Position numbers and translations under genes: made by a program. A stretch of 64,000 nucleotides of DNA from Arctopsyche grandis (Eukaryota; Arthropoda; Insecta; Trichoptera; Hydropsychidae). Location: the NCBI RefSeq assembly GCF_051622035.1, contig NC_135365.1, positions 21,037,501-21,101,500 on the forward strand, in the 5' to 3' direction. Shown piece by piece: positions 14,683 to 27,027 of this stretch; the stretch's first letter is position 1; each line of letters starts with the position of its first letter. The notes below the pieces were generated by a model. That model made no database searches. It saw only the letters and a program-made list of their open reading frames with translations, and was not told the origin of the DNA.

Positions 14683-15238
14683 GTTTCGACCGATTCCTGG
14701 CCTATGGAATCACTGTATAATGTATGTTCAGTTGTTGCAATGATAATTGTATTTATGAAGAAGTTGAGCTTCGGAGAAGTGAGCTGGCTGAACTCCAGAG
14801 GTTCACTCTAGCGTCTGGAGCTGGTGCGTTGGTTTATATACATTGTGGCTCGATGCGTGTCGTGTGTAGATGTCTGTCTTCAGGTCAAGTGTCGTAGTTG
14901 CATGATGACATCACGTCTGGATTTCGTTCATTTTACGATCGAGCGATGAACTCTGGGTCTTGTTTTTAGGACACGTTTGTTAATGTCTGAGATTAGTTCT
15001 GGGTCATTTGTCTTTGTCTTCAGGACACGTGTCGTAGTTGCATGATGACATAACTTTTGGGTTACGATCGAGTGATGAACTCTTTCTTCTGGAATAGTCA
15101 AAGGGGACGTTGCCCTCGAGTTCTGCATATTTGTACAGGAGCGATGACGATGCCATCGGAAGACTTGTGTATTGTTGTGAAATATATGAGATCACTGGTT
15201 TTGATTCGGAATAGCACAAGTTGTGCTATATTCCTACA
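14683..15238 (-). mobile_element. Solo LTR, family copy B (with internal duplication)
   Basis: On the minus strand it begins TGTAGGAATATAGCAC at 15238 and matches copies A and C through the CTTCGGAGAAGTGAGCTGG region (plus-strand reading) to a decayed end near 14,683. A segment containing GTGTCGTAGTTGCATGATGA occurs twice (near 14,889 and 15,028), an internal duplication not seen in the other copies. It sits between the 3' end of the helicase gene and the 5' end of the zinc-finger gene. Confidence 0.6.
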
Positions 15239-15308
15239 GTAGTTTAAATTTGGAGTTAAAGACAGTTCATAGATTAAATTAAAACATTTAACTTTTTATA
15301 TATTTAAT

Positions 15309-15314
15309 TTTATT
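15309..15314 (-). terminator. Candidate polyadenylation signal of the mle gene
   Basis: AATAAA on the minus strand, about 155 nt after the stop codon at 15469. The nearby sequence is A/T-rich, so other hexamers are possible. Confidence 0.4.
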
Positions 15315-15468
15315 TTTCACATACATACATTTAATGGCAATAAACAAATCAGGTCGTTTTCTTTAAATAAAATAAAAAAAATTTCAATGCTATTTGAATT
15401 ACAAATTCATCCATTTTGTGTATGTGACTTACATATATCACACAGTTGAGTCTTAGTTCTTTGTTCGC

Positions 15469-18400
15469 TTAGTCAAATCCTCCCCTATCTCCCCAATTTC
15501 CTCTACCTCGATTGAATCCACCTCCCCTATTTCCAAACCCACCTCGATTGCCGAAACCATTTCCTCGATTTCCAAAATTGCCCCGATTTCCAAATCCACC
15601 ATCTCGATGTCCAAATCCACCATCTCGATTTCCATATCCACCTCCTTGATTCCCAAATCCACTCCCACGATTTCCACCAAAGTTACCGCCGCGGAAGCCA
15701 CCAAAACTTCCACCTCTGTTTCCGCCAAAGTTTCCACCACGACTACCACCACTGTTTCCAAATCTCGGGCGTTTATTATCAAAGTGCATAGGACCGGAAG
15801 TATTTCTTGCAATCTGATAATTACCGGCGTCAACGGAACACAATTTCTTCACAATTTCCAACACCTGTAATACAAAATAGCATTAAAATAAATGATAATA
15901 ATAATAAAATAACGATTGATTCAGAATACATGCATTGATTTGAACTGGATCAGGTTCTAGACATTGCTCGGGATCTTGAGCGGCTTGGTCAATGAGCTGT
16001 TCTAGAGCGGGCTTTAGAGCTGCTATGGATGCTGCTTGATTTGGATCCATTTTGAAGTTGATCCAATTGTCGAGTCTCACAACACCGTCAATCTGTACAG
16101 AAATGATTTATTAGAATAGTTGATACAAAAGAAACATATACAGTAAAAATATTATACACACCCATTCAATCTTACGGCAACCGAAGAGTAGCAAATGAAG
16201 AGGAGCCACCATGGAAGTCTGCTTGCAGCTGACGGCACGTGTACGAACTTTTTCCCCGAATACAAAAAATGGTGATGGGAACTTTTGATCCAAATTACTA
16301 CAATTGACTGATGTCTTATGAATAAGAGCTTCTTTGCCTTCAGTTGTTAAAACCTATTCATAAAAAATACTATATAGAAATATGCACTAGTATTTTAGCT
16401 AAGATATTTCTTCAATAATTACAAAATTCCCAACAGGAGCAAATGGCTAGAACTTTTTTCTACCTTACGTTTGCCTTGATGCCAGCACACATTAGGATAA
16501 AGTCCCATACACATCAAAGCAATTACGATATCTAAACGAGGTTCAGGACCACGAGCTTCCCAATGCTGCTGCGAAAAGCACTCTTCTGGAAATCCTGTTC
16601 CAACTAATATGGAACGCAGTTGATATTTAGCTTCGCAGGTTACACGCATTGTCGGCAATTGTAATCCTTTCCATTCACAAAATTTGACTTCAGACTCTTC
16701 ACCCTTTTCTTTTTCACGCTCCCACATCTAGTAAAACAAAATGTATATCACTAAATATATTCTATAATAAATAAACAGATAAAATCATACTGATCATTAC
16801 CTGATAAGCAACAAGCATAGCAACATAATCGGAGAATCTATCACCGGCTAAATTTCGCTGATGGAACGAAAGTCGCCGTTTTCCCTGTTCGATGGCGAAT
16901 ATCTCCGGAAAGGTACTGCTATGTGCGGCCATACACGCCAAAGCATCACCGACCATAAGCACAGCGCCCAAAACCATCATTTTACCAAGACGGGGCTCTG
17001 AAAATAAATAAACAACCTTGAAGTATGTAGCTGATTAAACATCAAAAATCAAATCGACACGATTCAAAATACCTATCGGCAACTTAGCAAGGATTCGCCC
17101 GAGAGGCGTAAGAGCATCTTGTGCATCCAAACACCGAAGCTCTCGTAAGACGGCTTCAGCTTCAATGACGGCATCTAGCGGTGGCGGCTCCGGAGCTTTG
17201 CTCAAAAACTGGGCAATAGCACCGAGTCTCAAAAGTTTAATGCTGAAACATTAAGTATATGTAAATATGTTCTGTATTAAAAAAAGTAAATTAAAAATAA
17301 TATATCTACACTAGTGTTGTGCCCGTTGATTTCAAGGGGTGGTTTCGGAAAGGAATTGATACACGAATTAAAATAATGTTATACATATATAAATATAATG
17401 TAAGGGAATTTATAGGAGCGCGCGCGCACGTATTAATAGAAAAAGTTGAGATCATTACACGATCCAACCCGTTCACCCATTCGAAATGATGAATGAACGT
17501 GTGTGTGTCTTTGTGGATGTGTGTACGCGTCCGTGCAGATGGTTAGGCTTTTGCCTAGCACTGAGTGGCGACGGGTTCAATCCCGTGAGTTAACCTCGAT
17601 TGAAAAGAATTTATTCCGAGTATATCTGTAATGCTGCTTCTCAGACTTGGATATTTGTGACTCCAGGTCGATCGTTTCCTATTAGAATGTGCCAATTTTT
17701 CTGATTTCATTGTTGAAACGGTTCCTCGATTAAATTGGCTAAAAAACTTCCTACTTACTATGTCACCACTATTTGACTATGATTTATGTACAAGTTAAAA
17801 TTTATAGATGTCTCATTAATTTTGAGTTTTAAATGTCTTGTAATTCAGCGAATTTTGTAATAAAAATTCTGCATTGTTTGTAATTGGCCAGGAAGGCGTA
17901 TTGGGGTTTGCCTGTTAGGCCTTCCTGCTATATATGTATGTATATAATAAAATTAAAAATATACTACTGGTATTCTAAAATTTGTTTTTTTTTTAAATCC
18001 CCAAACTTGGCCACGCGTCCGCCACAAACATACCCACATACATCGCGTCCGTTTTTATATATATATTATTATTATACCTAAGAGCGAGCTCGTGAAGTGG
18101 AGTACGGAACATTTCCGGCGTTTGATGTTCATCCAATTGGGAAAAGCGAGCTTTAGAACACAGCGTAAAGCAATATCCTGGCCTAACTCTTCCAGCTCGA
18201 CCTTTGCGCTGAAATTTTACAAACCAAATGATATAAAAATAAAAAAATATATAAAACAATAATAAAAATGATGATTACCTGTTCCAAATTAGTACGACTA
18301 GCCCAAACGGTAGCGTAGCTCGTCATATTGTTATGCGAGGTGAAAAGTTTCATACGTGCTTTACAAGAATCGATCACGAATACAACGTCGTTTATAGTAA

Positions 18401-18779
18401 TCGACGTTTCGGCGATATTTGTCGATAGAATAACCTAAAATCGTTGTACAAATAATAAATAATACATTCAAAACAATAATAGTGTATAGATTTGAACCAA
18501 TCAAACCTTAGTAATGTGTGGTGGAGGAGTAATGAAAACCTTCTTCTGATCTTCCCTCGGCAATTGCGAATGCAATGGAAGTATTTCATAATCGGATTGG
18601 CCAAATATCGGATGCTGTTGGAAATATTTCATCATGGCGAATATAAGATTCCAACCGGGCAAAAATATCAAGATGGCTCCACTAACATTAAGCGATTTTA
18701 TATGTTTAAGTAAAGATTCGACAAGTTCAAAACTGACCTGGAAGATTTACATAATATTAATAAACATATGTTTATATAT

Positions 18780-18860
<81 letters not shown>

Positions 18861-21800
18861 TACATTTTCAGATGTTGATAAATTTAGCATAGGAAAAGGA
18901 GTAAGACAAGGAGATAACATCTCGCCCAAGTTATTCAATGCGGTACTTGAGGGAGTTTTCAGGAATTTGGAATGGGACATAGCAAGAGTAAGAATCAACG
19001 GTCGCTTCTTGAATCATCTTCGGTTCGCAGACGATATAGTTTTAATAGCTCGCGATCCAGCTGACCTACTTAACAGACTAACACAGCTGGACAGGGAAAG
19101 TAGGATTAAAAATTAACGTGGAATGTTCAATAGTTATTGCATGCCTGAAAGAATTTATTCTGATAGCATCTCATTAGATGATAAACAAGTAGAAGCAGTA
19201 AATAGTTATTTATATTTAGGTCAAATAATTGACACGTCTGGTAGTAAAGATGAAGAGATAAAGAGACATATGAAATTTAGGATGAAGTGCATTTGGACGA
19301 ATGAATGTTGTTTTTAAATCAAAATGCCACTCTGCCTGCCAGTGATGACGTATGTATGTAAAACTTCCGACACTGAATGCCAAGATGCTACATAAAATCC
19401 AATGCACTCAAAGAAGTATGGAACGCTGTATGATCGACATAACGAGGAAAGACAGGAAGCGTTAGACGTGGGTGAGATGTATGACAAGGATAGTGGACAT
19501 AGTGGATAGAGTAAAGAAATTGAAATGGGAATGGGCGGGCCACATAGTTATAAGAATGGACGAAAGGTGGACAAAAGAAGTGTTTGAATGGTACCCGAGA
19601 GAATGCAAAATGGTAAAAGGAAGACCACTAGGAAGATGGGTAGACGAAATTAGGAAAATGTGGAAGCGTGTTGGAGAGGTAGCCATTCACCATCCAGTAG
19701 TGGATGGTGAATGGCTGTAGATGATGATGATGATATAAATTACACATTAAAAACAATCATAGCCAGCCTTACGTCTTTTTCACTCAAACGAGACATTGCC
19801 GAATGAGTTTTTTGGTTATAATCATGTCCTAAAGGAACTTTGTTCAGGTCATCTTCTCCTTCATCGGCAGCAAGCTGCTTTTCATCCTCATCGTCATCAT
19901 TATTAGCACTGGAGTCACGGTTTTTCCTTTTCCTCATTTGGGGTGGTGGCTCAAATTCGCAAATTTGTACGCAATCTTCTAAGAAGTACTGCGTCACCGG
20001 ATACATCCTGCCTTGAACTGAAACGTTATATCTTCAATATTAATTCATCACATTCAAAAAAGAAAATATATTAAACAAAAATTTAAATAATGCCTTCTAA
20101 AATGGGACAGTTTCCAAAGTATTTGCTGAATAGCGAGGTATCGACGGTAGCACTCATGAGGATAACTCGCAGGTCGGGATTCACGTGCACCATGTCGCGG
20201 AGTAGGACCAGCATGAAATCGGTGCCGACATCTCGCTCGTGGATTTCATCGATCAGAACGTGCGAAACTCCACGAAGACCTCCTTCCATGCGACGTAGTA
20301 AGACACCGACGGTGCAAAACAGGATTGAAGCGTACGGACGCGGCAACACCGATTCAAAGCGTACGGAGTATCTGCATAAAATGAAAAATAAATAATAAAT
20401 CCATATTCAGATGCATTGTTGGATGCTGTTGAATGACAGATGCATACCCGACAGTTTGTCCAATGTCTTCGCATCTTTCATTAGAAACCCTTTCGGCTAC
20501 AGAAATGGCCGAGATTCTCCTCGGTTGTGTTACGCATATGTTGCAAAGCGCACCTTGACCACTAGCTATATAGTCATCCAGGATGAATTGACAAACCTAA
20601 ATATAAAACGAACTTCATTAAAAATCTGATTATATTATAAAAAACAAAACAACGCATTTATTCAATAACAACAAAAGTAACCTGAGTAGTTTTACCGCAG
20701 CCCGTGTTTCCCCTGATGATAATCACAGGATTTTCGTTTATCGCCTCCATTATTTGATTTCGCATTTTAAATACTGGTAAATCTTCACGGTCCTTTATAC
20801 TTTCCTATAAAGCAATAATGTACACAGTAATGTAGGCGACATACAGCTTCAGCGACAGATTGAAAGTAATATACACATTCTTAGTTAATATTTTTTGTCT
20901 AAGAGAAAGACAAGAACAGTACACTTCCCTTTCATTGTTATTTGTATTATTTTAAATAAGTCATTCAAAAAGCCTTCTCGTGTAACAGATTATAAAAATT
21001 TGTATTTATATATAATACTTTCAAATATTACATATATATTGAAAAAGTTTCTTATGGCATGAAACGTGATGCAACAAATTAACATTGTATTAAATTAAAA
21101 ATATAATTGGCAGCTGTGGAGATTTATCATATTTTAGACATATAAAGCATTAATGTTATTATTCTCATTGTTGAATGTTTCTCTAAGCAACAAAATATTA
21201 TATATTTGACCGAATAGAATAGTCGTCTTTAACCAACAATCAAAAATTATCAAGTAATCCATTTTCTGAGCCGTAAAATGGACAGATTTATAAAAGATCT
21301 GGGCTAAAGACACGTATTTTGGGCATTTTGCTATTAATGCTAAAATTCGGAATAGATGCTAAATTAGTAAAATATGCGAATAGATGCTAAAGTAACAAAC
21401 AAAAGTGAAGTTTGCATAAAATTTATGAAATTAATAGACAATTTAGAAGGGTCTTCCTATCCCTTTGCCCATTTATTATGTGAAGACATTGAGAGGATAA
21501 AACAGAGCTTGCAGTTTACTATAGACGGTGTTTTTCCTGTCGAAACCAAGCAACTGCTTTTGTCTACTACTGTAACCAAAAGAATACAGTTGGAGCTGTG
21601 TATCCAAAAGGCTGCTCAAAAAAGCGTCTTAAAACTAGACTCGCACTCAAGACTAAAGAGACAAATCTATTCCTCCAAACATTGAGTAAACTATTCAATC
21701 CATCTGTGGCAGGTACAAAATCTAATATTAATGTTAAATAAACAGTTTTGTTTTTTAGAAACCTGCCATTGTTTAATGTATCAACAGAGGCTCAATGTTT

Positions 21801-24800
21801 GGAAGGATATCGGCACTTTTTTAGACAATTAATAGAGATTATAAAAAGTGAATCCACGGCGGATATATTGCTATTATTGATGGCAACAAAAATTAAATAT
21901 GAAGAGTTTGGTTGTGCAGCTCTAAAATCTATTTGGTGTCCTGTCAATGGTGTGGATGGTATTTTAGTAAATACAATATAATTGTTACCGATCGTCGCAC
22001 GAATCTCAAAAAATAATCTGTAGAAATATGCTCCATGTTCAGTTTTAATAAATTTTAATTGGTATTATATTTTTATTTTCATATTTTTTGTCTTTGTATT
22101 TTTATATTTATGTTTTTTTCATTGTAATTTTAATTCCAAAACATTTTTAAATTTTTCTATTATTTTTTAATTGTTGTGTTGGCTTTAAATTGTATATATA
22201 ATATATAAATTTTATTAAAATTCATCGAAATTTTTTATTATTTAAAATTAAACTCTTCATAAAAATAGATGCTAAAATTGAACATTTTTAATGCCCTAAA
22301 ACGTTAAAATTCAAAATGAAAATGCTAAAATTGACAAAAATAGATGCCCAAAATACGTGTCTCTAATCGGAGCCTACATGAGAAATAGGCAGCAATTTCG
22401 TGCCAACAATTTTTTGACTAATTACACAATACATCATCAGTGGCAACACATTGAAAGTATTGCTTAGACTATATCTTACCGCCAAAAGAGTACTATTTTG
22501 CATCATATCCCGGTGTTGCGTCAACAACTGCTCCGACAATTCTTCCAACGTTGCATTAGCTAACGGACCTTCGTCGATATTGCATCCAGTCCAGGGATTC
22601 CAATTTGGGGTTGGCGGTGACCACGAAACGACTCCTGCAGGCTCCGGCTTGACCCCCATCAGTTTGTCAATAGGAGTGGCTGCTAGTATAGTCTGCGGTG
22701 CTGTACTGTTCGGATCGATATTCATCGGCTCCACACCCAACTCTGTAAATCAACTCATTTCATATAAAGAAATCAAATGAAAAAAAAGAACAAAAAAAAA
22801 AAAACAATCAGGCAAACCTTTCAGTGTGTTGGCAAGTTCGTTCTCCAGCTCAGGACTGATGCATACTTCGTAAGACGTCATCTGTTCAGCACTCTTGTCT
22901 TTTTTCAAAGTTCCGCTGAAAGGTTCTATCACGCCCAAATGGAAAAGTTGTCTCACGATAGACAGGGCGCAACATTTCGAAGCCGTTTGCTTGTTAGAAG
23001 CCGTCTCTCTGGCCGTTACGCATCTTCCGAGCTTCTTAATGTAAATGCTCAATTCGGCACAGAAAGTCCTGCGACACAAACGAGCCTTTTCAGCGAGGAT
23101 GCAATGTGAATAATAATACATTTACACACTAGTTACTAACCATAATGAGATAGAACAGATCTCGAGTCAACAAATTCAATTACTACCTAAACGAAAAAGA
23201 AACCAAACATTTTAAATAGATGCAAACTCAGCTTTAAACATTAACACTTAATACTTTTACTGATCCTTTGTTCAATACAAGTATTTCAGAAACACATTTC
23301 CATGTACTCGAAAGAAACTTGAGCTAGGAATTTAAATTCGGGCCTTAAATAATATGATTCGACTTAGCAGACGGAAGTCAAGACTGTCCCGATGTATTCA
23401 ATACCAAGGTAAATTGGACTCAAGACCTTGGATAGTAACATATGATTAGCGATCAGCCATAGGTTTAAGGCCGATTGAAACTGTTACGATTGAGACATAA
23501 TTTGGTTTAGTAAGCATATAAAATATTATACTTATATAGGTTACCAATTATACTATATATCGACGTAGTGACTACAGAATCACTGCGGCAGTTTATGCAT
23601 TTTTTTTTAAAGAAGAAAATATCGAGTAAGATACGTGACGCGCCAATTTTGTGTTCTTTTTGTACAAAAAACAGATTAAATTAAGCATAGCTTGATGGTT
23701 GCGTTAATGCTAACCACCGAGAGGTTGCCGGGTTCGATCCCATGGGTTGACCTCGATTGAAAAGAATTTATTCCGAGTATTATCTGTAGTGCTGCTGGTC
23801 AGACTTCGATATTTGTGACTTAAAGTCGATCCTTTCCTATCAGAGTTTGCCAATTTACCTGATTTTATTGTTGAAACGGTTCCAGATCAAATTGGCAAAA
23901 CCCATCATACCCACTATTTGAATTATGAATTAAAAAATTTATATTTGTACAAGTTTAATACCATAGATGTCGCTCATGGGCAAGCCGTAATGACATCATG
24001 GTAAAATATAAATTTTAAAATAAAAAATAAAGTCAATTACAAATAATGGCTTTGGGTTCTGATGATCGTAAACTTTCATCTAAGATCATACCTGGTATTG
24101 AATATAAACGGTCGCTCTATCGTGACAGATCTTTAGGGCGAAAACACACTGAGTGGTACGTGGTATGTGTGTTTTTTAGCTACTTTAAAACATGCGAAAA
24201 AGCAGTCCTAGCCCATATACATGGTACACAGTCCCAAAAATCACCCCCTTGAGTGTTTTCGGTGTAATTTTATCCTTGTTCGACAGTAATTGATAACGAT
24301 GAATCCCATATTTGAAGAAATGTAGGAGAAATATATACTCCCGAATTCGGTTTGGGGAACACCCACTGTCACAGCATGAAGCCAAGGACGTGACGTTCCG
24401 TACTATTCAGTGTGTTTTCGCCCTTGGGCATCTAATTTACCATTTTCTAAACTAACATCTCTACAAGTGGTTCTGCTAAATATTAGTTTAACTTGATGGC
24501 CTCATGTAGCTCCGTTTCATTGAGAACAAATAAAAAGAAAATAAAAACAAACTTGCAAAAATATCATCTTTTGTATATGAGATAATATGTTTGCTTTTCA
24601 TAAAATTATGAAGCTGACTTCGTCTCCATATTAAATGTTCGGTATCTGATTCGAATTCGTCACAAGTTATGGAGATCATGTGTATCATATCACATGCCTC
24701 TCCATATACATATACATACATATATAAAAACATGCAATGAATACATTTTTTTACCGTGTGTGATGTTGTCCGACAGTTTTATAAGAATAATCGGCGTTAA

Positions 24801-26408
24801 TTTTATTAGATTGCATAAACTGATGCAACTTCGACTTGGCATTCTCCATTGTCCAATTGCCGTGGATGGCAGAGTTCATATCGACGTCTTCGGCTTCTTC
24901 GACGAGCTTGGCCTGTTGCATGCGGTCCATGTACGTGAAGGGACGGTCACTTTCGTTGCCCGAGTTGTTCCAAGCGTGGTACGCTTTACCCATCTCGTTA
25001 GGACCCATTCCTTCCTGTACAAGTCAAGAAAAGTAATAGTAAAATAAAACTAAATATACTGGACTAGTGTTTGGAATGTTATATAAACCTGAAAGACTCG
25101 ACTCTGCGGTGGTTCCATTTTGGATTGGGATGGTTCAAAGCTTTCATTGTCGCCTTGAAGATTTCCGGCAACCGATTTAACGGCGTTCACATCATTCACT
25201 TCCTTTTCATCGACGAGCCCTTGACGGATCAGGTAGCTGACGAAATCTTTGGCGGCGTTAGCTTGCGCTTCCTTTTTGGATGTCGAGTTGCCGACTCCAA
25301 GGTACGATATTGTATCAACACGGACCTCACATAGAAAGCGTTGACGATGTTTAGGACCTATAAAAAGACATATTCGGTATACATTTGTATGCACTAATTG
25401 GAGATTTATTTATTTATTTAACGTTTTTGACCATTATGGCATTACAGGAAGAACCTAATGCGCCACAATGGCCTACATCATAAAATAAGATAAGAGAGGG
25501 AGAAAATAAAAATAAAATAAAAAATTAATAGATACAACAAAAAGCAAAAGCAAAAAATTAAGATACAAAAAATTGTCTTGCACCTGCAGCCTGTTCCGAT
25601 AAATAAGAACAAGCTACAAATACAAAACATTCCTGCGAGGCCCAAATGGAAGAGAGTAGATTAAGATTCCACTCATACATCACATTCAAATTAAGAAAGT
25701 AATGATGAGCGCAGGTTACCAGATAAATATGTTAAAATAATATCCGATAATCTACACTCACCGAGGTGGAAAATATCGTATTCAGGGACGGCAGCAACGA
25801 TTTCATTTAGAAGTCGAATAGCTCTTGGTATAGGAAAAATTCGAAAAAGAACTGTGCGAGCAGGAGGTACAATCATTAAATGATATCTACCACGCACATA
25901 AATATTAGGTTTGTAAAGTCCCAACTGTTCCAGCAACAACGAGCATGACGTATTACCACGCAGTAGCTGGAGAACGAAACGAATTAACGAGAATTTTCTC
26001 CGAAGTTCAAGGGAATTATACCCAAGTATGCCCAAAAGGAAAGGAGTAGGATAGAGATATGGGTAGTACCCATGATTCTATGATGTTCCGATTACACAAG
26101 CTTTCTTGTTAAAGTTTTTGAATTGTATTCTGGAGCAGATATATTATAAAATGGGAAGAGATGAGGATTTTGAACGGAACTGACTCTGAAAATAAGACGG
26201 TAATAAATTGGTGAATTCTGATGAAAAGTTGGATTGTATAAGCATGCAGATTTTGAAAGTGACGATCGATAGATAGAATCGAATAGGTTTTTACGATGTG
26301 GGTATTCATATTTATGCATAGTATTCATTTACCGGTGGCTCGCACATCGAACTGTGGAGATAGGCTCTTCTTATTGCACCACGAGTGAATCAATGATTTG
26401 GAATCCAT
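15469..26408 (-). CDS. mle: Maleless / DHX9-type DExH-box RNA helicase A
   Basis: Complete gene, 18 exons, about 1,269 aa (human DHX9 is 1,270). Exons: 26333-26408, 25089-25357, 24755-25014, 22818-23068, 22480-22742, 20682-20804, 20448-20596, 20094-20371, 19773-20017, 18507-18737, 18279-18434, 18078-18208, 17073-17242, 16801-16997, 16464-16727, 16162-16353, 15934-16092, 15469-15864; all phases agree. Start [14 protein letters not shown] opens dsRNA-binding domain 1 (exons 1-2); dsRBD2 spans exons 3-4. Walker [10 protein letters not shown] is at about residues 405-413, the DEIH box at about 505-508, SAT in exon 8, motif [11 protein letters not shown] in exon 11, and motif [14 protein letters not shown] across exons 11-12. 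HA2 and OB-fold regions follow, then a glycine-rich RGG tail (exon 18). The family unwinds dsRNA and RNA:DNA hybrids using NTPs in the nucleus; in Drosophila it serves the MSL dosage-compensation complex, elsewhere general RNA metabolism. Introns 8 and 17 need GC donors. The identification is firm; a dosage-compensation role here is not shown. Confidence 0.95.
17541..17880 (+). mobile_element. SINE-like element, copy 1 (in mle intron 12)
   Basis: Shares an extended block with the copy at 23,688-24,030: a pol III B-box-like GGGTTCAATCCCG near 17572, then CCTCGATTGAAAAGAATTTATTCCGAG, and a tail containing GTTGAAACGGTTCC. The B-box suggests a tRNA-derived SINE. I found no target-site duplication, and the head differs between copies. 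Confidence 0.55.
18783..18856. repeat. (TA)n microsatellite in mle intron 9
   Basis: Pure TA run immediately upstream of the RTE-like reverse-transcriptase fragment; the element may have inserted at, or expanded, this repeat. Confidence 0.9.
18866..19737 (+). mobile_element. RTE-like non-LTR retrotransposon, 5'-truncated and frameshifted
   Basis: Plus-strand translation shows reverse-transcriptase motifs: [12 protein letters not shown], then the catalytic FADD at about 19024-19035. After a frameshift near 19100 come YLYLGQIID, a thumb-region motif, and [13 protein letters not shown] near the 3' end, followed by the stop at 19718-19720 and a (GAT)n tail to 19737. A short 3' UTR ending in such a microsatellite is typical of RTE-clade elements. 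It lies in mle intron 9, opposite to the gene. Frameshifts and the missing endonuclease domain make it inactive. Confidence 0.8.
21308..22362 (+). mobile_element. Decayed DNA transposon with 19-bp TIRs and CTAA target duplication
   Basis: Perfect 19-bp terminal inverted repeats (AGACACGTATTTTGGGCAT at 21308-21326, its complement at 22344-22362) flanked by CTAA on both sides (21304-21307 and 22363-22366). Subterminal copies of ATAGATGCTAAA lie inside both ends. Two plus-strand coding remnants, about 21374-21685 and 21748-21981, are likely pieces of a transposase ([27 protein letters not shown]) but I cannot assign them to a superfamily. The 4-bp duplication argues against hAT (8 bp) and Tc1/mariner (TA). 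It lies in mle intron 5. Confidence 0.7.
23688..24030 (+). mobile_element. SINE-like element, copy 2 (in mle intron 4)
   Basis: A tRNA-like head with an A-box-like TAGCTTGATGG at about 23688-23698 and a B-box GGTTCGATCC at 23731-23740. The shared body GACCTCGATTGAAAAGAATT follows, and an A-rich 3' end. It is the best-preserved of the three related sequences in the window. Pol III derivation is inferred from the boxes. Confidence 0.6.
24135..24424. mobile_element. MITE with about 28-bp TIRs (AGGGCGAAAACACACTGA)
   Basis: AGGGCGAAAACACACTGA at the left end and its reverse complement at the right, extended with mismatches through GTACG. No coding capacity, about 290 bp. It lies in mle intron 3. 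The target-site duplication is unclear (TTA versus TTG), so the superfamily is left open. Confidence 0.7.
25403..26040 (-). mobile_element. Non-LTR retrotransposon 3' fragment (mle intron 1)
   Basis: A minus-strand open frame (26035 down to 25691) has the extreme C-terminal pattern of jockey-group ORF2 proteins: [34 protein letters not shown] and DIF. After its stop come about 290 bp of 3' UTR and a (TAAA)n-type tail at 25403-25420. The reverse-transcriptase core is absent, so it is 5'-truncated. Confidence 0.7.
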
Positions 26409-26680
26409 ATCTTGGTTTGTCGGTTAGACGATGCGAGTGTCGGCTGATGTTTTATAGCGATGTGTTCAATATATTTTCTATATTTAAATTTGTATTTATG
26501 AATTCGGTTCGCTTCCATGTGACGCGCGTTTTTGACAGGCGGTCGCCGGCTTGCGAATGATAGTCGTAACACCTCACATAACGTCTATGTATGTATTTTT
26601 TTTTCCAATTTACATGCAGCTATCTGTCCTCCTCGGTACATTCGGCGCATTTCTTATTCCCTAGCTTGTGGGTGAAATGC

Positions 26681-26915
26681 CTATTGGCAATTCACTCTCT
26701 GATACTGGTCCAAGGGATCACCTCTCTTGAGTCTTTTTATTGGCTTGTTATCCAATAACTCCCTAGCCAGACTGTTGGGGTGGTTCCTAAGCCTTTCTTT
26801 ATATTTTGAGACCGCAGAACTTGACTCTTCACTGACCGTTGTCATCCTCGTATCTCGGTGGATTATGTCGTTCAGAACAAACCAGGGGGCGTCCAGTATA
26901 ATTCTTAGGATTTAT
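26681..26915 (-). mobile_element. Jockey-type ORF2 C-terminal remnant
   Basis: Minus-strand translation reads LRIILDAPWFVLNDIIHRD, then KYKERLRNHPNSLARELLDN and RLKRGDPLD before a stop at 26681-26683. This is the characteristic tail of jockey reverse-transcriptase polyproteins. An in-frame stop just upstream shows truncation. It lies about 270 bp upstream of the mle start codon. Confidence 0.75.
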
Positions 26916-26991
26916 AAAGAGATCTTTTTTTGATTTTACAATGAAATTAGTTTTTTTACTGATATTTATTTAGATTTTGGCGAAATAAGGC

Positions 26992-27027
26992 TTTGATTGA
27001 AAATAATTTATTCCGAGTACATTGTAA
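26992..27027 (+). mobile_element. SINE-like element, copy 3 (short fragment)
   Basis: About 35 bp (TTTGATTGAAAATAATTTAT followed by TCCGAGTAC) match the body of the two longer SINE-like copies. The fragment ends exactly at the TAA target site of the neighbouring foldback element. Confidence 0.5.

Noticed and set aside
15453-15833. Long minus-strand frame rich in Val/Glu/Ile
   Set aside because: It is the out-of-phase reading of the glycine-rich mle tail exon.
22451-23109. Plus-strand frames of about 110 codons
   Set aside because: Antisense shadows of mle exons 4 and 5.
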